A DNA stretch of 5,345 nt, from NCBI GenBank assembly GCA_947475125.1, contig CANJMX010000111.1:1-5345 (forward strand), given 5' to 3'. The stretch's first letter is position 1, and each line of letters starts with the position of its first letter. Shown here piece by piece: positions 1 to 5,345 of this stretch. Made by a program: the position numbers and the translations under genes. The stretch comes from Actinomycetota bacterium. GTDB lineage: Bacteria; Actinomycetota; Thermoleophilia; Miltoncostaeales; Miltoncostaeaceae. The notes beneath the pieces were generated by a model. That model saw only the letters and a list, made by a program, of their open reading frames with translations, ran no database searches and had not been told where the DNA came from.

Positions 1-320
1 CCGCGCTCGTCATCCAGCTGCCATGCCTCCCAATTGCCGTACGTGGGTGAACCGCGGCGCAGGTCAACCGCGACGTCGACGATGGCACCGCGCGCACAGC
101 GCACCAGCTTGGCCTGTGGGCGATCCCCCACCTGAAAGTGCAGGCCGCGAAGAACACCCTTGGCAGACCGGCTCTGGTTGTCTTGTACGAAGTCGTGGGC
201 GATCCCCAGTTCGGCCAGCACGTTCTGCCGGTAGGTCTCCTGAAACCACCCACGGCTGTCGCCGTGAATGGCGGGCTCCATCACGATGAGGCCGGGCAGT
301 GTGGTGGCCAGGGTTTTCAT
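1..320 (-). CDS. rmlC: dTDP-4-dehydrorhamnose 3,5-epimerase, N-terminal part (cut by left window edge)
   Basis: RmlC epimerises C3 and C5 of dTDP-4-keto-6-deoxyglucose in the cytoplasm, the third step towards dTDP-L-rhamnose. The frame runs open from the ATG at 320 to the window edge, giving 106 codons of a protein that is usually about 180 residues. Visible family landmarks are DSRGWFQE (residues 21-28), the signature DNQSRSAKGVLRGLHFQ (47-63) with the catalytic-type His61, then QAKLVR (70-75) with the conserved Lys71, and VDVAVDLR (81-88). These align closely with enterobacterial RmlC. The catalytic tyrosine and the rest of the cupin barrel lie outside the window. GAGGTG at 330-325 is a good ribosome binding site, and the ATG overlaps the upstream flippase stop in an ATGA, so translational coupling is likely. 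Nothing visible suggests a broken gene. The related families (QdtA, EvaD) are less likely given the intact RGLHFQ block. Confidence 0.95.
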   Translation of the reverse strand, partial: MKTLATTLPGLIVMEPAIHGDSRGWFQETYRQNVLAELGIAHDFVQDNQSRSAKGVLRGLHFQVGDRPQAKLVRCARGAIVDVAVDLRRGSPTYGNWEAWQLDDER

Positions 321-1678
321 GTGGCACCTCGGCCAGATTCGCGTCGGGTCATGCGGCGCATAATGGCCGCGAACTGCGCCCCCGTGCCCCGCAGCATGCT
401 TTCGTCAGTGTTGAAGTAGATCATTTCGTGAACGATGAGCCCCACGCCCCCCACGATGGCATCAATGGCGATGATCGCCTGGCTCGAGGTGGCAAAGAAG
501 ATCAGGAGCACCACCTGAAGCACCGCGAGACCCCCGACGGCCCAGACGAACCTGTGGTCACTGCGGGCGACATGGTGGTTGACGAGGATGAGCAAGGCAC
601 CCAGGAGGGTGGTGGCGCCGAAGAACGGCACCAGCAGTGAGCTCGCGTCGCTGAACTGGGATCCGAATGCGAGCGTGATGATGGGATCAGCCAAGGGCAC
701 AGCGATGACCATGGCGATCGCCCCGGCGACGGCCATGGCGAGAATCCCGGCAGCCAGGAGCGACCCTGTGTGTGCCCCGCGCGCCTCGCGCGCCGCAACG
801 CGTGGCAGCAGCACAACGATGAGGGCCTGCGGGACCACCAGCAGCGACTTGGCAACGACGCTCGCAGCACCAAAGAGGCCCGCCTGTTCGCCGCCAATTG
901 CGATCTTCGCCGCAACGACGTCGATATTGGTCAGTGCGGCGATGCCGATAAGGCCAACGGCAACCGCCGGGAGTGCCGCCAGAAAGTCGCGCCACAGCGC
1001 ATTCGTGGGCGCGGTGCGTACGCGAAGATCGCTGCGAGCGAGGCCGACAGCCCAGATCGCGCCCACCGTGACCGCCGCTGCGGTCGCGAGCATCGTGGCA
1101 TCGACATCACTGAAGGGCAGAAGAAGCAGAAGGAGCAGGAGCGGCGCCCGCAGGACGCCAGTGGATGCGTAGCTCCAGGCGAACCCCGCGTAGCGGTGCT
1201 CTCCCTGCAGGTTGCCGCACCCGATGAGCAGGGGCACCATGGCCAAAACGGTCAGGTACGAGAGGATGAGTGGCCAGACCGGCACTCCGGGATTGGCCAT
1301 CCCGATGATCGCTGTGATGGCCGATGCGGCGGCGACCAGGCTAAGTGCGATCAGCATGCTGCGGCCGAGGGCGCGCCTGTACACCGCCTGTGCATCCGCC
1401 CGTCCAGCTCCGGTATTGCTGGCGACAACCCTTGCGATCGACCACTGGAGACCTGCGAGGGGAAGGCCCAGCACGATGATCATGCTCTGGAGTGCGGCCA
1501 CCAGGCCGTAGGAGTCGGGGCCGAGCGCCCGCCCGGCTACCAGGTAGAACGCAAATGCGCCGATGCTCCATGCTGCGATTGATGATCCCACTGTCAGCGA
1601 GCTGCGCAGGCCGCCTGTCTCGCTGATGGGTTGATCACTCGGCACGACGCAATCGTACGGGGCGTCACGGGTGTCCAC
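317..1678 (-). CDS. MOP-superfamily polysaccharide flippase (Wzx/RfbX-like)
   Basis: This 453-residue integral membrane protein probably flips lipid-linked glycan intermediates across the cytoplasmic membrane. It is hydrophobic almost throughout, with segments consistent with about 12 to 14 helices. Family-like landmarks are LGPDSYGLVAALQSM (52-66), GNLQGEHRYAG (155-165), NIDVVAAKIAIGGEQAGLFGAA (251-272, split here only as a label), a LPRVAAREAR loop (291-300), and PLADPIITLAFGSQF (328-342). A run of eight leucines (180-187) lies in one helix. The C-terminus is a basic cytoplasmic tail (MRRMTRRESGRG). The start is GTG at 1678, supported by GAGG at 1689-1686 with a 7-nt spacer. An in-frame GTG at 1645 is an alternative that would lose 11 non-membrane residues. 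The stop overlaps rmlC by 4 bp, so the two are almost certainly co-transcribed. The substrate cannot be told from sequence; rhamnose-containing O-antigen-like or cell-wall glycan is an inference from rmlC. Confidence 0.88.
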   Translation of the reverse strand: MDTRDAPYDCVVPSDQPISETGGLRSSLTVGSSIAAWSIGAFAFYLVAGRALGPDSYGLVAALQSMIIVLGLPLAGLQWSIARVVASNTGAGRADAQAVYRRALGRSMLIALSLVAAASAITAIIGMANPGVPVWPLILSYLTVLAMVPLLIGCGNLQGEHRYAGFAWSYASTGVLRAPLLLLLLLLPFSDVDATMLATAAAVTVGAIWAVGLARSDLRVRTAPTNALWRDFLAALPAVAVGLIGIAALTNIDVVAAKIAIGGEQAGLFGAASVVAKSLLVVPQALIVVLLPRVAAREARGAHTGSLLAAGILAMAVAGAIAMVIAVPLADPIITLAFGSQFSDASSLLVPFFGATTLLGALLILVNHHVARSDHRFVWAVGGLAVLQVVLLIFFATSSQAIIAIDAIVGGVGLIVHEMIYFNTDESMLRGTGAQFAAIMRRMTRRESGRGAT

Positions 1679-1707
1679 TACGCTGCCTCGGTCCGAAGGA
1701 GTGGTGA
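1679..1707. promoter_or_regulatory. 29-bp divergent intergenic region with two back-to-back ribosome binding sites
   Basis: This is the only gap between the divergent flippase (minus) and GT2 (plus) genes. On the plus strand AAGGAG (1696-1701) sits 6 nt before the GT2 ATG. On the minus strand GAGG (1689-1686) sits 7 nt before the flippase GTG. TACGCT at 1679-1684 fits a TANNNT -10 element for the GT2 gene and would give a leader of about 15 nt, but no convincing -35 hexamer precedes it. At least one of the two promoters must therefore overlap coding sequence, or the flippase starts further in than annotated. The ribosome binding sites are clear; the promoter is weakly supported. Confidence 0.45.
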
Positions 1708-2646
1708 ATGGCGCTGATCTCGCTGGTCGTTCCGGCGTATAACGAGGAAGAGGTCCTCGAGGCCTTCCACCGTGAGGTCTCGGCTGAGATCGATGGTCTT
1801 CCCGATGACTTTGAGTTCGTCTTCATTGACGACGGCTCGCGTGACCGCACGGCTGTGATCATGCGGTCGCTCGCCGAGCGTGATTCGCGGGTGCGCGCGG
1901 TCATCCTTTCGCGCAACTTCGGGCACGAGGCAGCTATTGAGGCCGGGCTGCGCGCAGCCCGTGGCGATGCAGTCATCGTGATGGATGCCGACTTGCAGGA
2001 TGGCCCCGAGATCCTGCCGCGGCTCATCGCTGCGTGGCGCGAGGGCGGCGAAGTGGTGTATGCGGTGCGCAAGGGGCGCAAGGAGGGTCGTCTGCTGCGA
2101 ACGGCCTTCAGCGGGTTTTATCGACTGGCCGGCCGGGTCATGAGCATTGACCTGCCGCGCGACGCCGGACCGTTCTCGCTGATGGATCGCCAAGTGGTGG
2201 ACGTGCTCAACCACCTTCCGGAGAAGGGCCGTTACTTCCCCGGCCTCCGTGCGTTTGCAGGCTTCAACCAGGTGCCCGTCGAGGCCGAGCGCCGTGAGCG
2301 CCTTGCCGGCGAGACCAAGTACTCCCTGGTCAAGCGCACGCTTGGCGGTACCAATGCAATCTTCTCGTTCTCCAAACTGCCGCTCCGCCTCATGACCTTT
2401 ATGGGCTTCGTTATGGCCCTGCTGGCGATCGCCGGGCTTATCTGGGTCGTCGTGGGCGCCATCATCGGCAGTGGCAGTGCACAGGGCTGGACCTCGGTCA
2501 TGACAGCCATGTTCTTCCTGGCAGCCGTCATGTTCATCTTCATGGGCATCATCGGGGAGTACGTCGGCAAGATCTACGACGAGGTGCGTGCGCGGCCCAA
2601 TTATGTGGTGGCCGAGGAAGTCGGCCGGAAGGACACCGACTCCTAG
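1708..2646 (+). CDS. DPM1/GtrB-like family 2 glycosyltransferase with two C-terminal membrane helices
   Basis: Family members transfer a sugar from a nucleotide sugar to a polyprenyl phosphate on the cytoplasmic face, making a lipid-linked sugar donor for later transfer outside. The 312-residue length is typical of GtrB/ArnC-like enzymes. The GT-A domain covers about residues 1-215: SLVVPAYNEEE (5-15), VFIDDGSRDRT (38-48), SRNFGHEAA (68-76), and the metal-binding DADLQDGPE (93-101). The acceptor-loop motif KYSLVKR (204-210) is present. Two helices follow at about 227-253 and 261-284, with the usual GEYVGKIYDEVRARPNY ending (283-299). The ATG has AAGGAG 6 nt upstream and no competing start. 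The gene is monocistronic here: divergent from the flippase, convergent with the FkbM gene. Its stop TAG shares the CTAG at 2643-2646 with the stop of that neighbour. Donor sugar and lipid acceptor are not determinable; glucose or mannose are common in the family. Confidence 0.93.
   Translation: MALISLVVPAYNEEEVLEAFHREVSAEIDGLPDDFEFVFIDDGSRDRTAVIMRSLAERDSRVRAVILSRNFGHEAAIEAGLRAARGDAVIVMDADLQDGPEILPRLIAAWREGGEVVYAVRKGRKEGRLLRTAFSGFYRLAGRVMSIDLPRDAGPFSLMDRQVVDVLNHLPEKGRYFPGLRAFAGFNQVPVEAERRERLAGETKYSLVKRTLGGTNAIFSFSKLPLRLMTFMGFVMALLAIAGLIWVVVGAIIGSGSAQGWTSVMTAMFFLAAVMFIFMGIIGEYVGKIYDEVRARPNYVVAEEVGRKDTDS
1944..1961. repeat. Perfect 18-bp palindrome inside the GT2 gene
   Basis: CGGGCTGCG followed directly by its reverse complement CGCAGCCCG, with no loop. 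It encodes the AGLRAARG stretch just after the SRNFGHEAA motif. It may be a by-product of G+C-rich codons; no regulatory role is shown. Confidence 0.6.
2643..2646. other. CTAG palindrome holding both convergent stop codons
   Basis: The plus-strand GT2 gene ends with TAG at 2644-2646 and the minus-strand methyltransferase ends with TAG at 2645-2643. The two stops are the two halves of one self-complementary CTAG, so the genes overlap tail-to-tail by 4 bp. There is no intergenic space for an intrinsic terminator, and I see no hairpin plus U-tract around the junction on either strand. Confidence 0.97.
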
Positions 2647-3500
2647 GGCTGGCGCCAGGCCCAGAGGGTGCCGAAGTCGTCGCCAGGTGATCCGGCGTCG
2701 CGCCACGTGAACCCGGCGAGTTCGAGCAGCCCGCGGCACCGGGTCGACGGGTCCTCACCCTCGTCGCAGCCCCAGCGGTGGTACTCCAGCGCCAGCACCT
2801 TGGCGTTGGTGGTGGCCAGGCGAGAGTCCCCGAGAATGGGCCATTCGGCACCCTCGATATCAATCTTCACCATGTCAGCGTGGTCCATGAGGGTGAACGC
2901 ATCCACAGTGGGTACGGAGTGGCCGCCGGCCTCGCCGGACCGTGATTCGGCGAACTGTCCGGCGACGAAATCGACCTTGCTGTCGCCAGCGGGGGCGGCA
3001 AAGGCCTCGATCACGCGCCAGTCGGAGCCCATCGGAACATTGGCTGCGTTGCGCCGAAGCACCTGGGCGTTGTAGGGGTCGGCCTCCACCGAGGTGATGA
3101 TCGACGGGTTGAGATCACGGAGTGCCCGGATTCCAAACATGCCGATATTGGCTCCTAGGTCCACGACGCGCGGGCGGTCCGGGAGCAGCCGGCGCGCCTC
3201 ATCCGGGATGGCGTATTCGTCGCGGGCCAGAACCTCGGCCACGGTGAATACATCGGCGGTGCCGTGGCGGATCCATACATACCCGCCATTGGCGAGTCGG
3301 TGCTGGCGCAGGTACCCCATGCGACCACCCAGCCGTTGCCACTCCGCGGCCGGATTGGAGTTGCGTGTGCGGGCAGCCCGGCCCACGAGCGGGCGCAGCG
3401 GAACGCAGCGCAGTTCACCGGCGATGAATGCGGTGCGGTCGCCCACCTGCCCGATGGCATCAGAGAAGGCGGTGAGGCGGTGTCGGAGTGCGAGGTTCAT
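2643..3500 (-). CDS. FkbM-family SAM-dependent O-methyltransferase
   Basis: FkbM/Methyltransf_21 enzymes methylate hydroxyl groups, often on sugars or polyketides, using S-adenosylmethionine. This 285-residue protein has motif I VVDLGANIGMFG (112-123), the SAM-ribose acidic residue in SVEADPYNAQVL (137-148), SVPTVDAF (195-202), the family hallmark VKIDIEGAEWPIL (211-223), and a C-terminal LALEYHRWG (236-244). Residues 1-90 form a less conserved N-terminal region. I chose the ATG at 3500 because it forms an ATGA with the stop of the upstream YbhN-like gene. The frame stays open to 3929, but that extension would lie entirely inside the YbhN-like gene and has no membrane or methyltransferase features. 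No good ribosome binding site precedes 3500, so translation probably relies on coupling. In this setting it most likely caps or decorates a sugar of the glycan; the acceptor is unknown. Confidence 0.92.
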   Translation of the reverse strand: MNLALRHRLTAFSDAIGQVGDRTAFIAGELRCVPLRPLVGRAARTRNSNPAAEWQRLGGRMGYLRQHRLANGGYVWIRHGTADVFTVAEVLARDEYAIPDEARRLLPDRPRVVDLGANIGMFGIRALRDLNPSIITSVEADPYNAQVLRRNAANVPMGSDWRVIEAFAAPAGDSKVDFVAGQFAESRSGEAGGHSVPTVDAFTLMDHADMVKIDIEGAEWPILGDSRLATTNAKVLALEYHRWGCDEGEDPSTRCRGLLELAGFTWRDAGSPGDDFGTLWAWRQP

Positions 3501-4561
3501 GGCGATGTGGCAGGGGTTGCTGAAGCGATGGCCGAACGCCGGCGGCGCTCGTACCTGGTGAGCCACCACGCGGCGAACGGCCCCGACAGCGTCACGGGGA
3601 TGTACCAAATCGCCTGGCTCAGGATCGAGAAGGCGAGGGCATCTGCCTGCGCCACTCCCACCACGGCCATGCTGGTGACCACGAGCCACTGATAGGTGCC
3701 GATCATCCCCGGTGATGACGGGATCGCCGCCCCGAGCGACACCACGCCAATTACGAACACGATTGATGCCGCATTGAGGCTGATGCCAAGTGCCCGGGCC
3801 ACGAGCCATCCGGCGAACATCGCGCAACCCCAGCCGATGAAACTGAAGCCAAACGCCGCAGCGACGTCGCGTGGCCTCGAGAGCACGGCAAGCCCACGGA
3901 TGATCCCCGAGATGTTGTGTCGCAGCCACGACTTGTCATCCCTTCCCAGAGATGCGCGCTCGCGACCACGTGCGGACCTGTTCACATACCACCACGCGCC
4001 GGCCAGCACGAACGCGGCGATGAGTGTGAGTGCGCCGACAATGATGACCAAGTTCACCAACCAGTCAGGCTTCTCGACGAACGGAAGGCATGCCAGCAGG
4101 AGCACGAACAGGCTCACGACGTCAACCGCTCGGTCAACTGCCACCGACGTGAGGGACCTCGCCACGGGGATTGGCCCAATGCGCCCGAGCCACACACCTC
4201 GCGCGATGTCGCCCGGGCGACCGGGCACAACGTTGGTGATTGCACCACCCACGAACATAAGGGCGACGAACACTGGGTTGCCCGGCTTGGGGTCGGCCTC
4301 AACGAGATGGCGCCAGCGCAACCCCTGAAAGACGAAGAGCAGGTTGGCGAAGGGAATCGCCAACAGCACCAGCCACAGGTTGGCACTCCGGACTCCGGTC
4401 CAGACCTCGCCAAGATCCACACCCCGGATCGCGAGCCAGAGGAACAGCACCGAAATCGGGATGCCGACAACCAAGCCGAGCACGATGACCCGTGTGCTGA
4501 TTGCCCGCTTCACGACCTCGGGCTCGTCGTCCTGATCGGGTGCTGTGTTTTCGGTTGGCAC
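3497..4561 (-). CDS. YbhN/UPF0104-family membrane protein (LPG synthase TM-region-like)
   Basis: A 354-residue polytopic membrane protein of the family sharing the flippase-like membrane domain of MprF. Its molecular role is not firmly known; such proteins often sit beside glycosyltransferases, and the archaeal AglD carries a similar domain fused to a GT2 domain. Landmarks are LRWRHLVEA (81-89), the family loop NVVPGRPGDIARGVWL (110-125), VDRAVDVVSLF (142-152), and IPSSPGMIGTYQ (280-291), all in the usual order, with about eight hydrophobic segments starting near residue 24. The N-terminus (1-20) is acidic and the C-terminus basic (RYERRRRS, 336-343). The GTG at 4561 has no Shine-Dalgarno; an in-frame GTG at residue 17 is an alternative. 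It lies 21 bp after the GT4 gene and its stop overlaps the methyltransferase start (ATGA), which places it mid-operon. A lipid or lipid-linked sugar transport role is an inference. Confidence 0.88.
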   Translation of the reverse strand: MPTENTAPDQDDEPEVVKRAISTRVIVLGLVVGIPISVLFLWLAIRGVDLGEVWTGVRSANLWLVLLAIPFANLLFVFQGLRWRHLVEADPKPGNPVFVALMFVGGAITNVVPGRPGDIARGVWLGRIGPIPVARSLTSVAVDRAVDVVSLFVLLLACLPFVEKPDWLVNLVIIVGALTLIAAFVLAGAWWYVNRSARGRERASLGRDDKSWLRHNISGIIRGLAVLSRPRDVAAAFGFSFIGWGCAMFAGWLVARALGISLNAASIVFVIGVVSLGAAIPSSPGMIGTYQWLVVTSMAVVGVAQADALAFSILSQAIWYIPVTLSGPFAAWWLTRYERRRRSAIASATPATSP

Positions 4562-4582
4562 TCGGCTCAGAGTACCGGGTGC
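4562..4582 (-). promoter_or_regulatory. 21-bp gap with TANNNT element before a start lacking a ribosome binding site
   Basis: Between the GT4 stop and the YbhN-like GTG the minus strand has TACTCT (4574-4569) followed by 7 nt and then the GTG. No AGGAGG-like sequence is present. The arrangement resembles a leaderless promoter as known in actinobacteria, but no -35 match is visible and the gene could simply be read from the upstream operon. Confidence 0.2.
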
Positions 4583-5345
4583 CTAGCGGACGATGGTTGC
4601 GGCAATTGCCAGATACCGATCGGCACATCGGCTCCAACTGAACCGCTCCCGGGCCCGCTCTGCAGCCTTCGCCCCCAGTGCCTCGCGCCTGGCGGGGTCG
4701 TCGAGCAACTCACCCATGGTCACGGCAAGCGCCTCGGCTCCACCGGCGAGCGCGAATGTCGCCGCGGTGTCGCCCACCACTTCGATGTTGGGCGCGTGGT
4801 CGCTCACAATCAGCGGTGCCCCTGCCGCCATGGCCTCGATTATCACCGGGTGCGTGCCACCCACCTCGGTGGGCGCACACATCAGCCCGCAGCGGTGCAC
4901 CAGTTCGGCGTAGCCATCGCCAAACACATAGCCGGGCAAGATGACCGCCGGTGATGCATTGGCTTTCAGCTCGGCGATGTACTCGTCGGCATATGGGGCA
5001 TCGCCCACGATCACCAGGGGCCAGTCGGGGGCAAGCAGGCGATGGGCCTCAATGAGTAGGTGCGCATTGTTCTCGGGAACCAGGCGGCCGACGAAGAGGA
5101 TGAAGCGGCCGGGCTGCACGCCCAGGCGCTCGCACTCGGCGGTGGTGCCGGGGTCGGGCAGGTCGGCACCGTAGGGGATGCTGAGGATGCGCCTGCCGAA
5201 CCGCTGCTCGTACAGGTCGGCCACGCTCTCGGAGTCGGTCACCGCGATGGTGGCCGCAGCAGCCGACATGTGCTCCGCCTGGCGGATCATCTTGCGCGCG
5301 GCCTTGGGCCACTTGGCGCGTTCCGAATCCATGCCGTCAATCTGC
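4583..5345 (-). CDS. GT4 (GT-B) glycosyltransferase, C-terminal part (cut by right window edge)
   Basis: The last 253 codons of a retaining GT-B glycosyltransferase. Numbering from the first full codon at 5344, the frame reads QIDGMDSERAKW (1-12), which resembles the DGLEWKRAKW block found in the middle of rhamnosyltransferase-like GT4 proteins with a DUF1972-type N-terminal domain. The ATG at 5332 is therefore internal, not the start. Next come VTDSESVADLY (35-45), SIPYGADLP (55-63), the donor-domain opening FVGRLVPENN (84-93), VIVGDAP (111-117), PTEVGGTHPVIIEAMAAG (158-175) with the conserved Glu170, and a C-terminal FSWSRCADRY (235-244). The tryptophan usual in DGLEW is a serine here (Ser7). 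The N-terminal acceptor domain is outside the window. The enzyme likely extends a glycan on the cytoplasmic face; rhamnose as donor is suggested only by nearby rmlC and the domain resemblance. Confidence 0.9.
   Translation of the reverse strand, partial: QIDGMDSERAKWPKAARKMIRQAEHMSAAAATIAVTDSESVADLYEQRFGRRILSIPYGADLPDPGTTAECERLGVQPGRFILFVGRLVPENNAHLLIEAHRLLAPDWPLVIVGDAPYADEYIAELKANASPAVILPGYVFGDGYAELVHRCGLMCAPTEVGGTHPVIIEAMAAGAPLIVSDHAPNIEVVGDTAATFALAGGAEALAVTMGELLDDPARREALGAKAAERARERFSWSRCADRYLAIAATIVR

Noticed and set aside
23..419. Small open frames on both strands over the rmlC fragment
   Set aside because: The rmlC frame carries unmistakable epimerase motifs; the others are Arg/Pro/Gly-rich shadows.
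1110..1140. Leucine-codon run in the flippase as a possible slippage or repeat tract
   Set aside because: The eight leucines use mixed CTG, CTC and CTT codons, so there is no simple nucleotide repeat long enough to suggest slippage; it fits a membrane helix.
770..1582. 270-codon plus-strand open frame inside the flippase gene
   Set aside because: It is antisense to the flippase; its charged, motif-free translation is the mirror of hydrophobic codons.
2600..2700. Search for an intrinsic terminator at the convergent junction
   Set aside because: No stem-loop followed by a T-run was found on either strand.
1678..2739. 353-codon minus-strand open frame across the whole GT2 gene
   Set aside because: It lies antisense to a well-supported glycosyltransferase, is rich in His, Asp, Arg and Gln without any motif or membrane segment, and overlaps the methyltransferase end. 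It is typical of antisense frames in G+C-rich genes.
3501..3929. N-terminal extension of the FkbM methyltransferase to a start at 3929
   Set aside because: It would be wholly inside the YbhN-like gene in another frame, shows no family similarity, and the ATGA at 3497-3500 gives a natural start.
4208..4221. Perfect 14-bp palindrome GTCGCCCGGGCGAC in the YbhN-like gene
   Set aside because: It encodes the conserved PGRPGDIA loop, so codon constraint in a G+C-rich gene explains it; it is too short to stand out.
3917..4954. 345-codon plus-strand open frame across the YbhN-like and GT4 genes
   Set aside because: It is antisense to two genes with clear family motifs, crosses their intergenic gap, and has a His/Gln/Glu-rich low-similarity composition with no domain.

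Overview
This window is a compact, G+C-rich bacterial segment in which every recognisable gene belongs to surface-glycan or lipid-linked glycan biosynthesis. Frequent GTG starts, G/C-rich third codon positions and a start with no Shine-Dalgarno would suit an actinobacterium. That assignment is a guess, because no gene here fixes the phylum.

From left to right there are six genes, two of them cut by the window edges. (1) At the left edge, on the minus strand, are the first 106 codons of rmlC (dTDP-4-dehydrorhamnose 3,5-epimerase). (2) Directly upstream of it, also on the minus strand, is a 453-residue MOP/Wzx-type polysaccharide flippase whose stop overlaps the rmlC start in an ATGA. (3) Divergent from the flippase, across only 29 bp, is a plus-strand DPM1/GtrB-like family 2 glycosyltransferase with two C-terminal membrane helices. 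(4) Convergent with that gene, and sharing a CTAG tetranucleotide that holds both stop codons, is a minus-strand FkbM-family methyltransferase. (5) Upstream of it, with another ATGA overlap, is a YbhN/UPF0104-family (LPG synthase TM-like) membrane protein. (6) Then, 21 bp further, is a GT4 glycosyltransferase that continues past the right edge. About 99% of the window is coding, and there is no gene-free stretch over 30 bp.

A working picture, by inference: RmlC contributes to dTDP-L-rhamnose supply. The GT4 enzyme adds a sugar, possibly a deoxyhexose, to a growing glycan. The FkbM enzyme O-methylates a sugar. The GT2 enzyme charges a polyprenyl phosphate with a sugar. The flippase moves a lipid-linked glycan across the membrane, and the YbhN-like protein is an accessory membrane component of uncertain function. 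The three transcription units are (GT4)-YbhN-FkbM, GT2 alone, and flippase-rmlC.

I see no mobile element, CRISPR array, RNA gene or clearly new system. The most notable features are architectural: the CTAG-interlocked convergent stops, two ATGA couplings, a 29 bp divergent spacer, a possible leaderless start, and a perfect 18 bp palindrome inside the GT2 gene.
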